From positions 65,123 to 129,122 of the forward strand of contig NZ_BAAALT010000034.1 in NCBI RefSeq assembly GCF_039528515.1: 64,000 nucleotides of DNA. The letters are read 5' to 3'. Below the pieces are notes generated by a model. The model was given only the letters and a program-made list of their open reading frames with translations. It was not told the origin of the DNA and made no database searches. The DNA is from Luedemannella flava. Its GTDB lineage: Bacteria > Actinomycetota > Actinomycetes > Mycobacteriales > Micromonosporaceae. The position numbers were made by a program, and so were the translations under genes. Position 1 is the first letter of the stretch. Each line of letters starts with the position of its first letter. Below, one piece after another: positions 26,273-35,193 of this stretch.

Positions 26273-27397
26273 TCAGGCCAGCTGGTCCTTGGTGTAGTAG
26301 CCGCCGTCGATGAGGACCTTCTCGTAGTTGGTCTTGTCGACGATGATCGGCTCCAGCAGGAAGGACGGGACGACCTTGTTGCCGTTGTCGTAGTCCTTGG
26401 TGTTGTTCACCTGCGGGGTCTGGTTCTTGAGCAGCGCGTCGGCCATCTGCACGGTGACCTTGGCGAGCTCGCGGGTGTCCTTGTAGATGGTGGAGTACTG
26501 CTCACCGGCGATGATCGACTTCATCGACGGGATCTCGGCGTCCTGGCCGGTGACGACCGGGTACTTCTGGCCGGCGGTGCCGTAGCCGCTGCTCTTGAGA
26601 GCCGACAGGATGCCGATCGACAGGCCGTCGTAGGGCGACAGCACGCCGTCGACCTTCAGACCACCCTTGTACGTCTTGGTGAGGATGTCCTCCATGCGCT
26701 TCTGCGCCGTCTCCGGCAGCCACCGCAGCGTCGAGACGGTCTTGAAGTCGACCTGGCCGCTGCGGACCACGAGGGTCTTGGCGTCGATGAGCGGCTGCAG
26801 GACCGACATGGCGCCGTTGAAGAAGAACGTGGCGTTGTTGTCGTCCGGCGAGCCGGCGAACAGCTCGACGTTGAACGGACCCTTGGCGTCGCCGGCGCTG
26901 CCGTCGGCCTTCTTCAGGCCCAGGCCCGTCAGCAGCGAGGTGGCCTGCTGCACGCCGACCTTGAAGTTGTCGAAGGTGGCGTAGTAGTCCACGTTCGGGC
27001 TGTTGCGGATGAGCCGGTCGTAGGCGATGACCGGGATCTTCTTGTCGGCGGCCGACTGCAGCTGCGTGGTGATCGCCGTGCCGTCGATCGACGCGATGAT
27101 CAGAACCTTGGCACCCTTGGTGATCTGGTTCTCCAGCTGGTTGACCTGCGTCGGGATGTCGTTCTCCGCGTACTGCAGGTCGACCTTGTAGCCCAGCGCC
27201 TCGAGCTGCTTCTTGACGTTGTCACCGTCGCTGATCCAGCGGGCCGACGACTTGGTCGGCATCGTGACGCCGACGAGGGCGCCCTCGGTGCCGCCGGTGG
27301 TCTGCTTGTCGGCGTCCTTCTCGCTGGAGCCACACGCGGCCATGGCCGCGCTGAGCGCGATGGCGGTAGCCGCCATAGCGATCCGCTTGAACCTCAT
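26273..27397 (-). CDS. chvE: Sugar-binding lipoprotein (ChvE-like)
   Basis: A 374-residue binding protein. The signal peptide ends in the lipobox MAAC with C22. The body has the periplasmic-binding-protein type-1 features VGVTMPTKSSARWISDGDNVKKQLEALG, IIASIDGTAITTQL and VTGQDAEIPSMKSIIAGEQ, matching ChvE/multiple-monosaccharide binding proteins. Its ATG follows GAGGAGAGAACA. It is preceded by araA at 45 bp and followed by the importer ATPase. L-arabinose is the likely ligand from context; ChvE homologues elsewhere bind several aldoses. Confidence 0.85.
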   Translation of the reverse strand: MRFKRIAMAATAIALSAAMAACGSSEKDADKQTTGGTEGALVGVTMPTKSSARWISDGDNVKKQLEALGYKVDLQYAENDIPTQVNQLENQITKGAKVLIIASIDGTAITTQLQSAADKKIPVIAYDRLIRNSPNVDYYATFDNFKVGVQQATSLLTGLGLKKADGSAGDAKGPFNVELFAGSPDDNNATFFFNGAMSVLQPLIDAKTLVVRSGQVDFKTVSTLRWLPETAQKRMEDILTKTYKGGLKVDGVLSPYDGLSIGILSALKSSGYGTAGQKYPVVTGQDAEIPSMKSIIAGEQYSTIYKDTRELAKVTVQMADALLKNQTPQVNNTKDYDNGNKVVPSFLLEPIIVDKTNYEKVLIDGGYYTKDQLA

Positions 27398-27442
27398 TGT
27401 TCTCTCCTCGGGGGGGTGTGTTACTTCAGGGGACGTGGAACG

Positions 27443-28960
27443 TCAGCCGCGGCCCGGCAGGCCCTGGGCCAGTCGGTAGTAGGCCTGGTTCCACCGCAGG
27501 TGATCAGCGAACTGACGCGCCGTCGTGTTCTCGTCGATCACCAGTAGTTCCGTGTGCAACATCTGGGCGAAGTCGCGCAGGGTCTCCGCGCTCACGCCCT
27601 GGGTGAGGACCGTGTGGTGGGGGCCACCGGCCGTCAGCCACGACTCGGCCGAGGTCGCCAGCGAGGGGGCCGGCTCCCATACCGCCCGCGCCACGGGCAG
27701 CTTCGGCAGGGGCTCGTTCGGAGCGACCACCGTGATCTCGTTGGCGACCAGGCGGAACCGGTCGCCGAGGTCGGCCAGACCGATAACCACGCCGGGGCCC
27801 TCGGCCGCGTCGAAGACCAGCCGGACCGGGTCCTCGCGGCCGCCGATGCCCAACGGGTGGATCTCGCAGGACGGCTGGGCGGACGCGATGGTCGGGCAGA
27901 CCTCCAGCATGTGCGCCCCGAGGATCCTGGGGGTGCCGGGACCGAAATGGTACGTGTAGTCCTCCATGAACGATGTGCCGCGGCCGCTGCCGACCCCCAT
28001 CGCCTTCACAGCCGCCAGCAGCGTGGACGTCTTCCAGTCGCCCTCGCCGCCGAAACCGTACCCGTCCGCCATCAGTCGCTGCACGGCCAGGCCAGGCAGC
28101 TGACGCAGCCCGCCCAGATCCTCGAAGTTCGTGGTGAACGCCCCGAACCCGCCATCGGTGAGGAACTGGCGCAGGCCGGCCTCGATGCGCGCCGCGTAGC
28201 GCAGCGAATCGTGCCGGTCCCCGCCCTTGGCCAGCTCCGGCGCCAGCCGGTACGCCTCGGCGTACTCCTTGACGAGGGCGTCGATGTCGGAGTCGGCGAC
28301 CTCGTCGACCACGGCGACCAGGTCGTTGACCCCGTACGTGTTGACCGAGACGCCGAAGCGCAGCTCCGCCTCGACCTTGTCACCCTCGGTGACCGCGACG
28401 TCACGCATGTTGTCGCCGAAGCGGGCCAGCCGCAGCCCGTACAGGTGACCACGGCCGACCGCCGCCCGCGCCCACTCGTCGATGCGGCGCACCAACGTCG
28501 GGTCCGACGCGTGCCCCGCCACCGTCTTGCGCGGCACGCCCATGCGGGTCTGCACGAACCCGAACTCCCGGTCGCCGTGCGCGGCCTGGTTGAGGTTCAT
28601 GAAGTCCATGTCGATCGTCTGCCACGGCAGCGCCTCGTTGAGCTGCGTGTGCAGGTGCAGCAGCGGCTTGCGCAGCACGTCCAGGCCGGTGATCCACATC
28701 TTGGCCGGGGAGAACGTGTGCATCCACGCGATCACACCGACGCACGACGGGTCGGCGTTCGCCTCCTGCATGACCTGACGGATCGCCGCCGAGTCGGTCA
28801 GCACCGGCTTGCCGACGATCTGGGCGCTCAGACCGCCCGAGTCACCCAGCATCCGCTGGATCTGGGCGGACTGGTCGGCCACCTGGCCGAGCGTCTCCGG
28901 ACCGTACAGGTGCTGGCTTCCGGTGAGGAACCAGAGCTGGGGCGTGGTCGCCGTGGTCAT
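27443..28960 (-). CDS. araA: L-arabinose isomerase
   Basis: A 505-residue protein of the usual AraA length (about 500). Recognisable stretches are LWFLTGSQHLYGPETL at the start, VIAWMHTFSPAKMWITGL, HTQLNEALPWQTIDMDFMNLNQAAHGDREFG, and GEGDWKTSTLLAAVKAMG. The glutamates and histidines that bind Mn2+ lie in these regions. It converts L-arabinose to L-ribulose in the cytoplasm. The ATG overlaps the araD stop (ATGA), so araB, araD and araA are tightly coupled. Confidence 0.95.
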   Translation of the reverse strand: MTTATTPQLWFLTGSQHLYGPETLGQVADQSAQIQRMLGDSGGLSAQIVGKPVLTDSAAIRQVMQEANADPSCVGVIAWMHTFSPAKMWITGLDVLRKPLLHLHTQLNEALPWQTIDMDFMNLNQAAHGDREFGFVQTRMGVPRKTVAGHASDPTLVRRIDEWARAAVGRGHLYGLRLARFGDNMRDVAVTEGDKVEAELRFGVSVNTYGVNDLVAVVDEVADSDIDALVKEYAEAYRLAPELAKGGDRHDSLRYAARIEAGLRQFLTDGGFGAFTTNFEDLGGLRQLPGLAVQRLMADGYGFGGEGDWKTSTLLAAVKAMGVGSGRGTSFMEDYTYHFGPGTPRILGAHMLEVCPTIASAQPSCEIHPLGIGGREDPVRLVFDAAEGPGVVIGLADLGDRFRLVANEITVVAPNEPLPKLPVARAVWEPAPSLATSAESWLTAGGPHHTVLTQGVSAETLRDFAQMLHTELLVIDENTTARQFADHLRWNQAYYRLAQGLPGRG

Positions 28961-29643
28961 TTCGGGGTCTCCTGGCCGTAGACGTTCTGGTAGCGGGCGT
29001 AGAGCGCGTCGATGTCGGGCGCCGCGATCGGCAGCGGGGTGCCGAGCTGGCGGGCTATGTGCACGGTGCGCGCCACGTCCTCACACATGACGGCGGCCTT
29101 CACGGCCGCCTTGGCGTCGCGCCCGATGGTGAACACGCCGTGGTTGCGCATGAGGACCGCCGGCGACCGGCTGCCCGACAACGTCTCGACGATGCCGCGC
29201 CCGATCGAGTCGTCACCGATCAGCGCGAACGGCCCCACGGGAATGTCGCCACCGAACTCGTCGGCGATCATCGTGAGCACGCACGGGATCGCCTCACCGC
29301 GCGCCGCCCACGCCGTCGCGTACGTCGAGTGGGTGTGCACCACGCCGCCCACGTGCGGCATGTGCTTGTACACGTACGCGTGCGCGGCCGTGTCCGACGA
29401 CGGCGCGTGCTCGCCCTCCACGAGTCGCCCGTCCAGGTCGGTCACCACCATGTTGTCCGGCGTGATCTCCTCGTAGCGCACCCCGGACGGCTTGATGACC
29501 AGCAGGTCCGCGTCGGGCACCCGGGCCGAGACGTTGCCGGCGGTCCACACCACCAGCTCGTTGCGCGGCAGCTCGGCGTGCAGCGCCGCGACCGTGGCGC
29601 GCACGCCCGCGATCGTGCCGCGCACAGCGGAGGCGAGCGTCAT
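28957..29643 (-). CDS. araD: L-ribulose-5-phosphate 4-epimerase
   Basis: A 228-residue class II aldolase-like epimerase. It has TAGNVSARVPDADLLVIKPSG, the zinc-binding HTHSTYATAWA and MRNHGVFTIG motifs and TARLGTPLP-like RQLGTPLPIAAPDI. It converts L-ribulose 5-phosphate to D-xylulose 5-phosphate, which enters the pentose phosphate pathway. ATGA overlaps join it to araB upstream and araA downstream. Confidence 0.93.
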   Translation of the reverse strand: MTLASAVRGTIAGVRATVAALHAELPRNELVVWTAGNVSARVPDADLLVIKPSGVRYEEITPDNMVVTDLDGRLVEGEHAPSSDTAAHAYVYKHMPHVGGVVHTHSTYATAWAARGEAIPCVLTMIADEFGGDIPVGPFALIGDDSIGRGIVETLSGSRSPAVLMRNHGVFTIGRDAKAAVKAAVMCEDVARTVHIARQLGTPLPIAAPDIDALYARYQNVYGQETPK

Positions 29644-31316
29644 GCCGTCGCCTCCACCTTCGCCGTCGCCGCGCGCTGGATCGCCCGCAGCCGGCGCATC
29701 ACCTTGTTCGCGCCCCGCCCGAAGTAGTCGTGCAGCGTCGTGTACTCCGCGAACAGCTCGTCGTACGCCGCCGCGGCCGCCTCGTCCGGCGTGTACACGT
29801 TGCGCGCCACCCGGCCCATCACCGCGGCCGCCGCCGGCACGTCCGGGTAGGCGCCCGCGGCCACGGCCGCGTGGATCGCCGAACCGAGCGCCGGACCCTG
29901 CTCCGAGGTAATCACCGACAGCGGCAGGCGCGTCACGTCGGAGTAGATCTGCATGAGCATGGTGTTCTTGGCCAGCCCACCCGAGATGATCAGCTCCTCG
30001 GCCGGCACGCCGGCTTTCGCGAACGTCTCGATGATGGTCCGCGTGCCGAATGCCGTCGCCTCGATCAGCGCCCGGTAGATGTCCTCCGGCTTGGTCGCCA
30101 GGGTCTCCCCCACGAGGACGCCCGACAGCTCGTGGTCGACCAGCACCGACCGGTTGCCCGAGTGCCAGTCCAGCGCAATGAGCCCGTGCGCGCCGATCGG
30201 CTGCGCCGCCGCCAGGCGGGTCAGGTGCTCGTGCACCGAGATGCCGGCCGCCTGTGCCGCCGCCACATAGTCGGCCGGCACGTGCCGGGACACGAAGTGC
30301 CCGAAGATGTCGCCCACGCCGCTCTGCCCGGCCTCGTAGCCCCACAGGCCCGCCACGATGCCGCCGTCGACGACCCCGCACATGCCGGGCACCTCGCGCA
30401 GCTCCGACCCGTTCATCACATGACAGGTCGACGTGCCCATGATCGCCACCATCTGACCGGGGCGCAGCGCGTCACCGGCCGCGGCGGTCACGTGCGCGTC
30501 GACGTTGCCGACCGCCACCGCGATGCCCTCCGGCAGGCCGGTCCACGCGGCGGCCTGCGCGGTCAGCGACCCGGCGCGCGCGCCCAGCTGGCCGATCGGG
30601 TGGTCGAGCTTGTCGGCGACGAAGGTCGCGAAGTCGGGGTTGAGCTCGGCGAGGAACTCCGCCGACGGGTACTGCCCGTCCTGCAGGATGCCCTTGTAGC
30701 CGGCGGTGCACGCGTTGCGCACGTACTCACCGGTGAGCTGCCAGACGATCCAGTCGGCCGCCTCGACCCAGTGGCGCATCGCGCCGTAGATCTCCGGGTC
30801 CTCCTCGAGCAGCTGCAGGCCCTTCGCGAACTCCCACTCCGAGGAGATCAGCCCGCCGTAGCGCGGCAACCACGCCTCGCCGCGCCGGGCGGCCAGCTCG
30901 TTGATCCGGTCCGCCTGCCCCTGCGCCGCGTGGTGCTTCCACAGCTTGATGTACGCGTGCGGGCGCCCGGCGTACTGCGGCAGCTCGCTCAGCGGCGTGC
31001 CGTCGGCCAGGGTCGGCACCATCGTGCACGCGGTGAAGTCGGCGGCGATCCCGATCACCCGGGCCGGGTCGACCCCGGCGGCCTCGATCGCGGCCGGCAC
31101 GGCGTGGCGCAGCACGTCGATGTAGTCGCTGGGCACCTGCAGCGCCCAGTCCACACCCAGCGGCGTGCCGTCGGGCAGGGCCTCGGTGAGCACCGCGTGC
31201 GCGTACTCGTGCACGGCGGAGCCGAGCTCAGCGCCATCGCCGACACGCACCACGACAGCGCGACCGGACAGCGTGCCGTAGTCGACGCCGACCACAACGG
31301 GGTCGGGGACGCTCAT
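29640..31316 (-). CDS. araB: Ribulokinase
   Basis: A 558-residue FGGY-family kinase. It begins VVGVDYGTLSGRAVVV (phosphate-binding loop with the D and T of the family) and contains GIAADFTACTMVPTLADGTPL, KLWKHHAAQGQADRINELA and ELIISGGLAKNTMLMQIYSDV. These identify AraB rather than xylulokinase. It phosphorylates L-ribulose. The ATG is at 31316, with GGAGG a few bases upstream; the frame is open further but would cross the operator. It is the first structural gene downstream of the LacI regulator gene. Confidence 0.93.
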   Translation of the reverse strand: MSVPDPVVVGVDYGTLSGRAVVVRVGDGAELGSAVHEYAHAVLTEALPDGTPLGVDWALQVPSDYIDVLRHAVPAAIEAAGVDPARVIGIAADFTACTMVPTLADGTPLSELPQYAGRPHAYIKLWKHHAAQGQADRINELAARRGEAWLPRYGGLISSEWEFAKGLQLLEEDPEIYGAMRHWVEAADWIVWQLTGEYVRNACTAGYKGILQDGQYPSAEFLAELNPDFATFVADKLDHPIGQLGARAGSLTAQAAAWTGLPEGIAVAVGNVDAHVTAAAGDALRPGQMVAIMGTSTCHVMNGSELREVPGMCGVVDGGIVAGLWGYEAGQSGVGDIFGHFVSRHVPADYVAAAQAAGISVHEHLTRLAAAQPIGAHGLIALDWHSGNRSVLVDHELSGVLVGETLATKPEDIYRALIEATAFGTRTIIETFAKAGVPAEELIISGGLAKNTMLMQIYSDVTRLPLSVITSEQGPALGSAIHAAVAAGAYPDVPAAAAVMGRVARNVYTPDEAAAAAYDELFAEYTTLHDYFGRGANKVMRRLRAIQRAATAKVEATA

Positions 31317-31378
31317 GTGCCACCTCCAAAAGCTCGGCCGAGTCAGGACGCGCGTGTGGCGGCGCGTCTTGGAGGGAG

Positions 31379-31392
31379 TGTTATCGTTAACA
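31379..31392. promoter_or_regulatory. LacI-type operator before araB
   Basis: TGTTATCGTTAACA has TGTTA/TAACA half sites around a central CG-containing core. It lies in the gap between the LacI gene and araB, about 65 bases upstream of the araB start. Another CGATAAC half-site-like sequence occurs nearby at about 31413. The central CG is typical of LacI-family operators. Confidence 0.7.
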
Positions 31393-31510
31393 TCGCCGCT
31401 GTCAACGGCGTCCGATAACGTACCGGCAACAGCCGAGAAATGGTCTGCCACAAGGCATCAGGCTGCTCCCGCCCGCCCACACGGGGGACAAAACGGTCAG
31501 TTGAGCGCTC

Positions 31511-32524
31511 TCACGGCCGCGGCCGACCGACACTCTCCCGGGTCACCAGCGTCGGCGCCAACGTCGTCCGGAACGCGCCGCGCTCCCCCGACTCGAGCTG
31601 CCGCAACAACGACGCCAGGCTCGCCTTCGCCACCGCCGCGAAATCCGGGCGGACCGTCGTCAACGGCGGAATGTAGAACGCCGACTCCGGCATGTCGTCG
31701 AAACCGATCACACTCACGTCGTGCGGCACCCGCCGACCCTGCTCGTGCAACGCCCGCAGAATCCCCAACGCCAGATGGTCGTTCGCGGCGAACACCGCCG
31801 TCACCTCCGGCATCCGGGCCAGCATCTGCCCCGCCCGGTGCCCCGCCGCGGCCGTCCAGTCCGCCGGCACCAGCGGCGGCACCTCCACGCCCGCGTCCTC
31901 CAGCGCGCGCCGCCAGCCCGCCACCCGACCGCGCGCGTCGAACCAGTCCGCCGGACCCGACACGTGCCACACCGTCGCATGGCCCGCGTCCAACAGATGC
32001 CGGGTCGCCAGGTACGCCCCCGCCTCCTGATCCACCGTCACCAACGGCGCCGCCCGCTCCGGATCACCGTCGATCGTCACCAGCGGGGTGTCCTCCGGCA
32101 GGTCGTCCAGAGCCTCGTTCGCCGACTCCACCGGGGCGATCACCACCAGGCCGGCCACCCGCTGATCCAGGTGATGACCGACCGCGTCCGCGACCGAACG
32201 CCGGTCCAGGCGACGGACGCTGCCGACGCTCACCGCGAACCCCGCCGCCCCGGCCGCCTGCTCGAACGCCGCCAACAGCGACGCCGGACCGTACAACGTC
32301 GAGGACTGCGCCACCACGCCCAGCACCTGCGAACGCCCCGTCACCAGCGTGCGCGCCGCCCGGTTCGGCCGGTAGCCCAGCTGCGTGATCGCCGCCCGCA
32401 CCCGCACCCGGGTCTCGTCCCGCACGCTCGGATGGTCGTTGAGCACCCGCGACACCGTCTGGTGCGACACCCCCGCCAGCCGGGCGACATCCGTCATCGC
32501 CGGCTCGCGCGACTCTCTTCTCAC
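31511..32524 (-). CDS. LacI-family transcriptional regulator of the arabinose locus
   Basis: A 337-residue LacI-type repressor. The helix-turn-helix MTDVARLAGVSHQTVSRVLN and hinge NRAARTLVTGRS are followed by a periplasmic-binding-protein-like sensor domain (QVLGVVAQSSTLYGPASLL onward). It probably represses araBDA and the importer through the operator before araB and responds to an arabinose-derived ligand. GTG 32524 is taken as start; an ATG nine codons later would give the minimal family N-terminus. It lies five bases downstream of the Lrp gene and is probably co-transcribed with it. Confidence 0.88.
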   Translation of the reverse strand: MRRESREPAMTDVARLAGVSHQTVSRVLNDHPSVRDETRVRVRAAITQLGYRPNRAARTLVTGRSQVLGVVAQSSTLYGPASLLAAFEQAAGAAGFAVSVGSVRRLDRRSVADAVGHHLDQRVAGLVVIAPVESANEALDDLPEDTPLVTIDGDPERAAPLVTVDQEAGAYLATRHLLDAGHATVWHVSGPADWFDARGRVAGWRRALEDAGVEVPPLVPADWTAAAGHRAGQMLARMPEVTAVFAANDHLALGILRALHEQGRRVPHDVSVIGFDDMPESAFYIPPLTTVRPDFAAVAKASLASLLRQLESGERGAFRTTLAPTLVTRESVGRPRP

Positions 32525-32529
32525 CGCGC

Positions 32530-32976
32530 TCAGGCACCGACCCGCGGCGGGCGACCCTCATACGGGGTCGACAACACCACCGTCGTGCGCGTCGTCACGT
32601 TCGCCGCCTGCCGGATCTTCTGCAGCAACCGCTCCAGATCCGCCGGCGTGCCCACCCGCACCAGCAGAATGTAGAAGTCCTCCCCGGCCACCGAGTAGCA
32701 CGACTCGATCTCCGGCAACACGGACAACCGGTCCGGCGCATCATCCGGCTGCGACGGATCCAACGGGCGAATCGCCACAAACGCGGTCATCGGCAACCCG
32801 ATCGCCGGGTAGTCCACCCGCGCCGCGTACCCCTGCAGAATGCCGCGCTGCTCCAGCCGACGCACCCGCTGATGGGCCGCCGACACCGACAAACCCACCT
32901 TCTCGGCGAGGTCCGTATAGGACATCCGCCCATCGGTGGTCAGCGCGGCCACGATAGCCCGGTCGATCTCCTCCAC
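32530..32976 (-). CDS. Lrp/AsnC-family regulator
   Basis: A 148-residue protein with the AsnC helix-turn-helix (DRAIVAALTTDGRMSYTDLAEKVGLSVSAAHQRVRRLEQRG) and a RAM/AsnC effector domain (TAFVAIRPLD, then SVAGEDFYILLVRV, then TTVVLSTPYEGR). The GTG start is supported by TAGGTT six bases upstream. It is placed between an acyl-CoA dehydrogenase and the LacI gene on the same strand. Members sense amino acids; lysine would be attractive given the kam genes, but those are 29 kb away, so this is only a thought. Confidence 0.88.
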   Translation of the reverse strand: MEEIDRAIVAALTTDGRMSYTDLAEKVGLSVSAAHQRVRRLEQRGILQGYAARVDYPAIGLPMTAFVAIRPLDPSQPDDAPDRLSVLPEIESCYSVAGEDFYILLVRVGTPADLERLLQKIRQAANVTTRTTVVLSTPYEGRPPRVGA

Positions 32977-32982
32977 GCGACG

Positions 32983-32988
32983 AACCTA
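32983..32988 (-). promoter_or_regulatory. Leaderless -10 box (TAGGTT) of the Lrp gene
   Basis: TAGGTT ends six bases before the GTG start of the Lrp gene on the - strand. Confidence 0.5.
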
Positions 32989-33003
32989 CACGGCCCTATC
33001 CCG

Positions 33004-34161
33004 TTACGCGCCACCCGATCGGCGCGCCAGACCTCGGGCGATCACCAGACGCTGGATCTGGTTGGTCCCCTCCACGATCTGCAACACCTTCGCCTCACGG
33101 AAATACCGCTCCACCGGATGGTCCGCCACATACCCGTACCCACCCAGCACCTGCACCGCCTCCGTGGTCACCCGCATCGCCACATCGGTGGCGAACAGCT
33201 TCGCCTTCGCCGCCTCCAACGAGTACGGCCGGCCCGCGTCCCGCAAGCGCGCCGCCGCCAACGTCAACGCCCGCGCCGCGCTGATCTGCGTCGCCAGGTC
33301 CGCCAACAGGAACCCGATCCCCTGAAAATCGATGATCGGCTGACCGAACTGCTCGCGCCCCCGCGCATACTCCACCGCGTAGTCCAACGCCCCCTGCGCC
33401 AGACCCACCGCGCAGGCAGCGATCCCCAACCGGCCACCGTCCAGCGCCGACAAGGCGATCGCGAACCCCTGGCCCTCCTCGCCGATCAGCCGGTCGCCCG
33501 GCACGCGCGCCCCGTCGAAGGCGATCTGCGCCACCGGCGACGACCGCAGCCCCATCGTCCGCTCCGGCGCCTGCGGCACGATCCCCGGCGTGTGCGCGTC
33601 CGCCAACAGGCACGAGATCCCCGCCGCGCCCGGCCCGCCCGTACGGCAGAAGACGTTGTACACGTCCGCCCGGCCCGCGTGCGTGATCCACGCCTTCGTG
33701 CCCGTCACGGCGTAGCCGTCCCCGTCGCGCACCGCACGCGTCGTCAGCGCCGCCGCGTCCGACCCGCCCGCCGGCTCCGACAGGCAGTACGCCCCGAGTC
33801 TGTCCCCGGCCAGCAGCTCCGGCAGCAGCGCGGCCCGCAGCTCGGGGCGACCGAACGCGGCCAGGGGGTAACACGCCAGCGTGTGCACCGAGACGATCTC
33901 GGCCACCGCCAACCACCGGCTCGCCAGGACCTCAAGAACCTGCAGATACACCTCGTACGGCTGACCGCCCCCGCCGAACTCCTCCGGATAGGGCAGGCCG
34001 AGCAGGCCACACCGGGCCAGCTGCTTCACCACGTCCTCGGGGAACTCACCGCGCTCCTCCGCCGCCGCGGCGCGTGGGGCCAGCTCCCTGTCGGCCAGCT
34101 GGGTCGCCAGGTCGAGCAGGGCTTCGGCCTCCTCGGACGGGAGGATGCGGGGAACGGTCAC
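33004..34161 (-). CDS. Acyl-CoA dehydrogenase
   Basis: A 385-residue FAD-dependent acyl-CoA dehydrogenase of normal length. Signatures: AYCLSEPAGGSDAAAL (FAD/substrate loop), ITHAGRADVYNVF, RLGIAACAVGLAQGALDYAVEYARGREQFGQPI and the catalytic-base region LGGYGYVADHPVERYFREAKVLQIVEGTNQIQ. The EGTNQ arrangement places the catalytic Glu as in short/branched-chain dehydrogenases. The exact acyl chain is not clear. GTG 34161 is supported by TAAGCT six bases upstream. A TetR-type dyad overlaps this promoter. Confidence 0.9.
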   Translation of the reverse strand: MTVPRILPSEEAEALLDLATQLADRELAPRAAAAEERGEFPEDVVKQLARCGLLGLPYPEEFGGGGQPYEVYLQVLEVLASRWLAVAEIVSVHTLACYPLAAFGRPELRAALLPELLAGDRLGAYCLSEPAGGSDAAALTTRAVRDGDGYAVTGTKAWITHAGRADVYNVFCRTGGPGAAGISCLLADAHTPGIVPQAPERTMGLRSSPVAQIAFDGARVPGDRLIGEEGQGFAIALSALDGGRLGIAACAVGLAQGALDYAVEYARGREQFGQPIIDFQGIGFLLADLATQISAARALTLAAARLRDAGRPYSLEAAKAKLFATDVAMRVTTEAVQVLGGYGYVADHPVERYFREAKVLQIVEGTNQIQRLVIARGLARRSGGA

Positions 34162-34167
34162 CCCAAC

Positions 34168-34173
34168 AGCTTA
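34168..34173 (-). promoter_or_regulatory. Leaderless -10 box (TAAGCT) of the acyl-CoA dehydrogenase gene
   Basis: TAAGCT on the - strand lies six bases before the GTG start. Its first bases fall inside the adjacent dyad. Confidence 0.5.
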
Positions 34174-34184
34174 ACGGTCGTTAG
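34171..34184. promoter_or_regulatory. TetR-type operator TTAACGGTCGTTAG
   Basis: TAACG and CGTTA half sites flank a 2-bp centre. This resembles the operators of TetR regulators of lipid or branched-chain catabolism (KstR/LiuR-like). It overlaps the -10 box of the acyl-CoA dehydrogenase gene and lies 39 bp upstream of the exonuclease start, so a bound repressor would block the first and perhaps both. The regulator is not encoded nearby. Confidence 0.6.
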
Positions 34185-34222
34185 GTTTCGGTGACCAGTG
34201 CCCGTATGCCAGGCTGAGCACC

Positions 34223-35137
34223 GTGACCGAGAGCCGACCACTCCTGCTCGTCGACGCAGCCAGCCTGTACTTCCGGGCCTACTACGGCGTGCCCGAGTCC
34301 GCCGCCCGCGCCCCCGACGGCAGCCCCGTCAACGCCGTCAAAGGCTTCCTCGACATGCTGGCCACCCTCATCCGCACCCGCCGACCCGGCCGCGTCGCCT
34401 GCGCCCTCGACCTCTCCTGGCGCCCCGCCTGGCGCGTCGCCCTCATCGACTCCTACAAACGCCACCGTCTCGCTCCCGACGGCGGCGAAGAAGTCCCCGC
34501 CGGCCTCGTCCCCCAGGTCCCCCTCCTCCTCGAGGTCCTCGCCGCGCTCGGCATCGTCACCATCGGCGCCCCCGACTACGAAGCCGACGACGTCATCGGC
34601 ACCCTCGCCACCCGCGAACCCGGCCCCACCGAGATCGCCACCGGCGACCGCGACCTGTTCCAGCTCGTCAACGACGCCACACCCGTCCGCGTCCTCTACT
34701 GCGGCAAGGGCGTCGCCAAACTCGAGGTCTGCGACGAGGCCGCCGTCGCCACCCGCTACCAGGTCCCCGCCCGCCACTACGCCGACTTCGCCGCGCTGCG
34801 CGGCGACCCCAGCGACGGCCTGCCCGGCGTCGCCGGCATCGGCGAGAAGACCGCCGCCGGCCTCGTCACCCGCTTCGGTGGCCTCGACGACATCGTCGCC
34901 GCCCTCGACAAACCCGACGCGCCCTTCGCCGCCGGCGTACGCGCCAAGCTCAGCGCCGCCACCGACTACCTCGCCGCCGCCGGACCCGTCGTCCGCGTCG
35001 CCACCACCGTCGACCTGCCCGTCCTCGACCTCACCCTGCCCAGCGCCCCCGCGGACGCCGATCACCTCATCGACCTCGCGCAACGCTGGAACCTCGCCAG
35101 CCCGGTCCGCCGCGTCGTCGACGCCGCCGCCGGCTGA
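34223..35137 (+). CDS. 5'-3' exonuclease (FEN/PolA-exo-like)
   Basis: A 304-residue stand-alone 5'-3' exonuclease. It has the PIN-fold start LLLVDAASLYFRAYYG, the metal-binding segments ACALDLSWRP, DYEADDVIGTLA and ATGDRDLFQLV, and the helix-hairpin-helix GDPSDGLPGVAGIGEKTAAGLVTRFGG. This matches the N-terminal domain of DNA polymerase I and single-domain homologues that process RNA primers or flaps. The GTG start has no ribosome binding site and a weak CAGGCT -10 candidate seven bases upstream. A strong terminator follows. Confidence 0.9.
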   Translation: MTESRPLLLVDAASLYFRAYYGVPESAARAPDGSPVNAVKGFLDMLATLIRTRRPGRVACALDLSWRPAWRVALIDSYKRHRLAPDGGEEVPAGLVPQVPLLLEVLAALGIVTIGAPDYEADDVIGTLATREPGPTEIATGDRDLFQLVNDATPVRVLYCGKGVAKLEVCDEAAVATRYQVPARHYADFAALRGDPSDGLPGVAGIGEKTAAGLVTRFGGLDDIVAALDKPDAPFAAGVRAKLSAATDYLAAAGPVVRVATTVDLPVLDLTLPSAPADADHLIDLAQRWNLASPVRRVVDAAAG

Positions 35138-35145
35138 ACAGCAAT

Positions 35146-35182
35146 GCGGGCCGGACATCCGTAGAGGGGATGTCCGGCCCGC
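35146..35182 (+). terminator. Terminator after the 5'-3' exonuclease gene
   Basis: A perfect 15-bp stem (35146-35160 with 35168-35182) closes a 7-nt loop, eight bases past the stop. The stem can extend by AA/TT outside. It also faces the convergent beta-lactamase-fold gene, which ends at 35194. Confidence 0.8.
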
Positions 35183-35193
35183 GTTCGCGTCTG

